This document shows, piece by piece, positions 12,669-13,832 of a stretch of DNA of 13,832 nucleotides. Origin of the DNA: Pedococcus sp. Its GTDB lineage: Bacteria; Actinomycetota; Actinomycetes; Actinomycetales; Dermatophilaceae. Numbering within the stretch: position 1 is the first letter of the stretch; the number at the start of each line of letters is the position of its first letter. The position numbers and the translations under genes were made by a program. The notes beneath the pieces are model-generated. The model searched no databases and had not been told where the DNA came from. It saw only the letters and a list, made by a program, of their open reading frames with translations. The stretch lies in the NCBI GenBank assembly GCA_025936615.1, contig JAICSZ010000015.1:1-13832 (forward strand), read 5' to 3'.

Positions 12669-13832
12669 TTGTGCCTGCCCCCCTTGGGCTTGCCGTTGCC
12701 CTTGCCGCTCTTGCCGTTTACCGCGTGGCTCGGCGGCGCCGGCGCCTTCTGCGTGACGGCGGACGACGTCGCCGGCGTGGTTGTCGTCGGTGGGCTCGTC
12801 TTCGGTGTGGTCGTGTTCGGGCTGGTCGTGGAGGTGCTCGACGCCGGTATGCCGCGGGACTGGGTCCCCGTGGGGTCCGCCCGTCCGCGCGTGCCGAGCA
12901 CGAGCGCGAGCGCCACCACGAGGACGACCACCGCCGTGGCCGCGGCAGGCAGCAGCCACCCGGGTCTGCGAGCCCCGTGGGGCTGCGTGGCGGAGGCGCC
13001 GGCGTGGGCTGGCACCACGGCAGGTGGCGCGGCGTCGAGGACGGCGGGCGTGGGGGTGGGCAGGACGCTGGTCGCCGGGGCGTCTGCCGGGGGTGGTTCG
13101 GCCGGGCCGGCGGGGCCGCCCACGACCACTGGCGCGACTGCCGAGGCGGCGCCGCGCTCGAGCTCCGCGGGCACCTCGCCTGCGGGCAGGCGAAGGGAGT
13201 CGGCTAACGCCCCTGCGCCGCCGGGCCGCTCCTGCGGACTCTTGGCCAGTGCCGCCATCACGGTGGTGCGCAAGGGCTCCGGCACCGTGTCGGGCAGGGG
13301 CGGGAGCGGCTGGTTCACGTGGGCCAGCGCGGTGGTCACCATGGAGTCGCCCGAGAACGGCCGACGCCCGGTGAGCATCTCGTAGCCGACCACCGCGAGG
13401 GCGTAGACGTCGCTGAGCGGCCCGGCCGGCTGGCCCTTCGCCTGCTCGGGAGCGAGGTAGTGCGGAGTGCCGAGGACCTCGCCGGTCTGGGTCATCGGCG
13501 CCTCGCCGAGGGCGCGGGCGATCCCGAAGTCCGTGATCTTGGCATAGCCGTCGGCGTCGACGACGATGTTGGCGGGCTTGACGTCCCGGTGCACGACACC
13601 GGCCTCGTGCGCCGCCTGCAGGGCGATGGCGGTCTGGTGCAGGATCTCGGTGACCTCGGTGGGGTCCATGGGCGCGCGCTCGCGGATGATGTCCGACAGG
13701 GGCTGGCCCTCGAGGAGCTCCATGACGAGGTAGGCGTTTCCGCCGTCCTCGCCATAGTCGTGGACGGTTCCGACATTGGGGTGGGTCAGGCCGCCTGCAT
13801 GCCTCGCCTCGGCCCGGAACCTCTCGACGAAC
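12665..13832 (-). CDS. pknA: PknA-like serine/threonine kinase, N-terminus outside window
   Basis: 388 residues are visible; the glycine loop and the ATP-binding lysine lie beyond the right edge. The frame continues past the ATG at 13723 to the window end (FVERFRAEARHAGG...), so that ATG is not the start. HRDVKPANIVV and DFGIARAL give the catalytic Asp and the metal-binding Asp; TMTQTGEVLGTPHYLAPEQ style activation-loop residues follow. After the kinase domain come a Pro/Ala-rich linker, one membrane helix (WLLPAAATAVVVLVVALALV) and an outside tail rich in Thr/Ser/Pro that ends in a basic run (KSGKGNGKPKGGRHK). There are no PASTA domains. Placement directly upstream of pknB with a 4-bp overlap matches pknA of the pstP-rodA-pbpA-pknA-pknB cluster. 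The symbol rests mainly on that synteny. Confidence 0.9.
   Translation of the reverse strand, partial: FVERFRAEARHAGGLTHPNVGTVHDYGEDGGNAYLVMELLEGQPLSDIIRERAPMDPTEVTEILHQTAIALQAAHEAGVVHRDVKPANIVVDADGYAKITDFGIARALGEAPMTQTGEVLGTPHYLAPEQAKGQPAGPLSDVYALAVVGYEMLTGRRPFSGDSMVTTALAHVNQPLPPLPDTVPEPLRTTVMAALAKSPQERPGGAGALADSLRLPAGEVPAELERGAASAVAPVVVGGPAGPAEPPPADAPATSVLPTPTPAVLDAAPPAVVPAHAGASATQPHGARRPGWLLPAAATAVVVLVVALALVLGTRGRADPTGTQSRGIPASSTSTTSPNTTTPKTSPPTTTTPATSSAVTQKAPAPPSHAVNGKSGKGNGKPKGGRHK

Noticed and set aside
12669..12959. N-terminal extension of PknB up to 12959
   Set aside because: It is the shadow of the pknA-like gene in another frame. The kinase domain begins just after GTG 12668, which overlaps the upstream stop.

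Overview
The window is very GC-rich, uses GTG starts and 4-bp stop/start overlaps, and carries the conserved actinobacterial cell-envelope/division block (pknA-pknB, pabA/trpG-like gene, class E sortase, DUF881 protein, crgA, rhomboid, cyclophilin, DUF5324-like protein). This points to a high-GC actinomycete chromosome near the origin side. I cannot fix the genus.

Layout. 123-1421 (+): selA, the enzyme that makes selenocysteinyl-tRNA. 1442-5609 (-): a five-gene operon read right to left: MauE-like membrane protein, MauD-like thioredoxin-fold protein, a MauF/CcdA-like membrane protein, a 170-aa protein I do not recognise, and a Tat-exported, cysteine-rich protein that resembles the methylamine dehydrogenase light chain (MauA) fused to LGFP cell-wall repeats. 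5640-6434 (-): DUF5324-like membrane protein. 6556-8070 (+): cyclophilin and rhomboid protease. 8165-8413 (-): crgA. 8459-10781 (+): DUF881 protein, sortase E, a small membrane protein and pabA. 10791-13832 (-): pknB with PASTA domains and the 3' part of a second kinase (pknA-like).

Main discovery. The MauF/CcdA-like gene looks as if it starts at an internal ATG (4121), but the same frame continues upstream through a TGA at 4131-4133 to a GTG at 4211, 3 nt after the mauD-like stop. The upstream part encodes a complete first membrane helix ending in HATWSP, directly followed by the TGA. That is where CcdA/DsbD/MauF-type proteins carry a Pro-Cys. Two back-to-back hairpins follow the TGA, the second with a GGU loop like those bound by SelB. 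With selA lying tail-to-tail with the operon, the best reading is a selenocysteine-containing redox membrane protein (229 aa, Sec27) that any standard gene caller would truncate.

How it may work. MauE, MauD and MauF are known as maturation factors for the disulfide-rich MauA subunit. Here they would serve a 22-cysteine exported domain tethered to the wall by LGFP repeats. No heavy chain (MauB), no MauG haem protein and no amicyanin are visible, so this is probably not an ordinary methylamine dehydrogenase. The pathway appears to be a selenium-dependent oxidative-folding or cofactor-making route for a wall protein of unknown activity. Its insertion beside the otherwise conserved division block suggests an accessory island.
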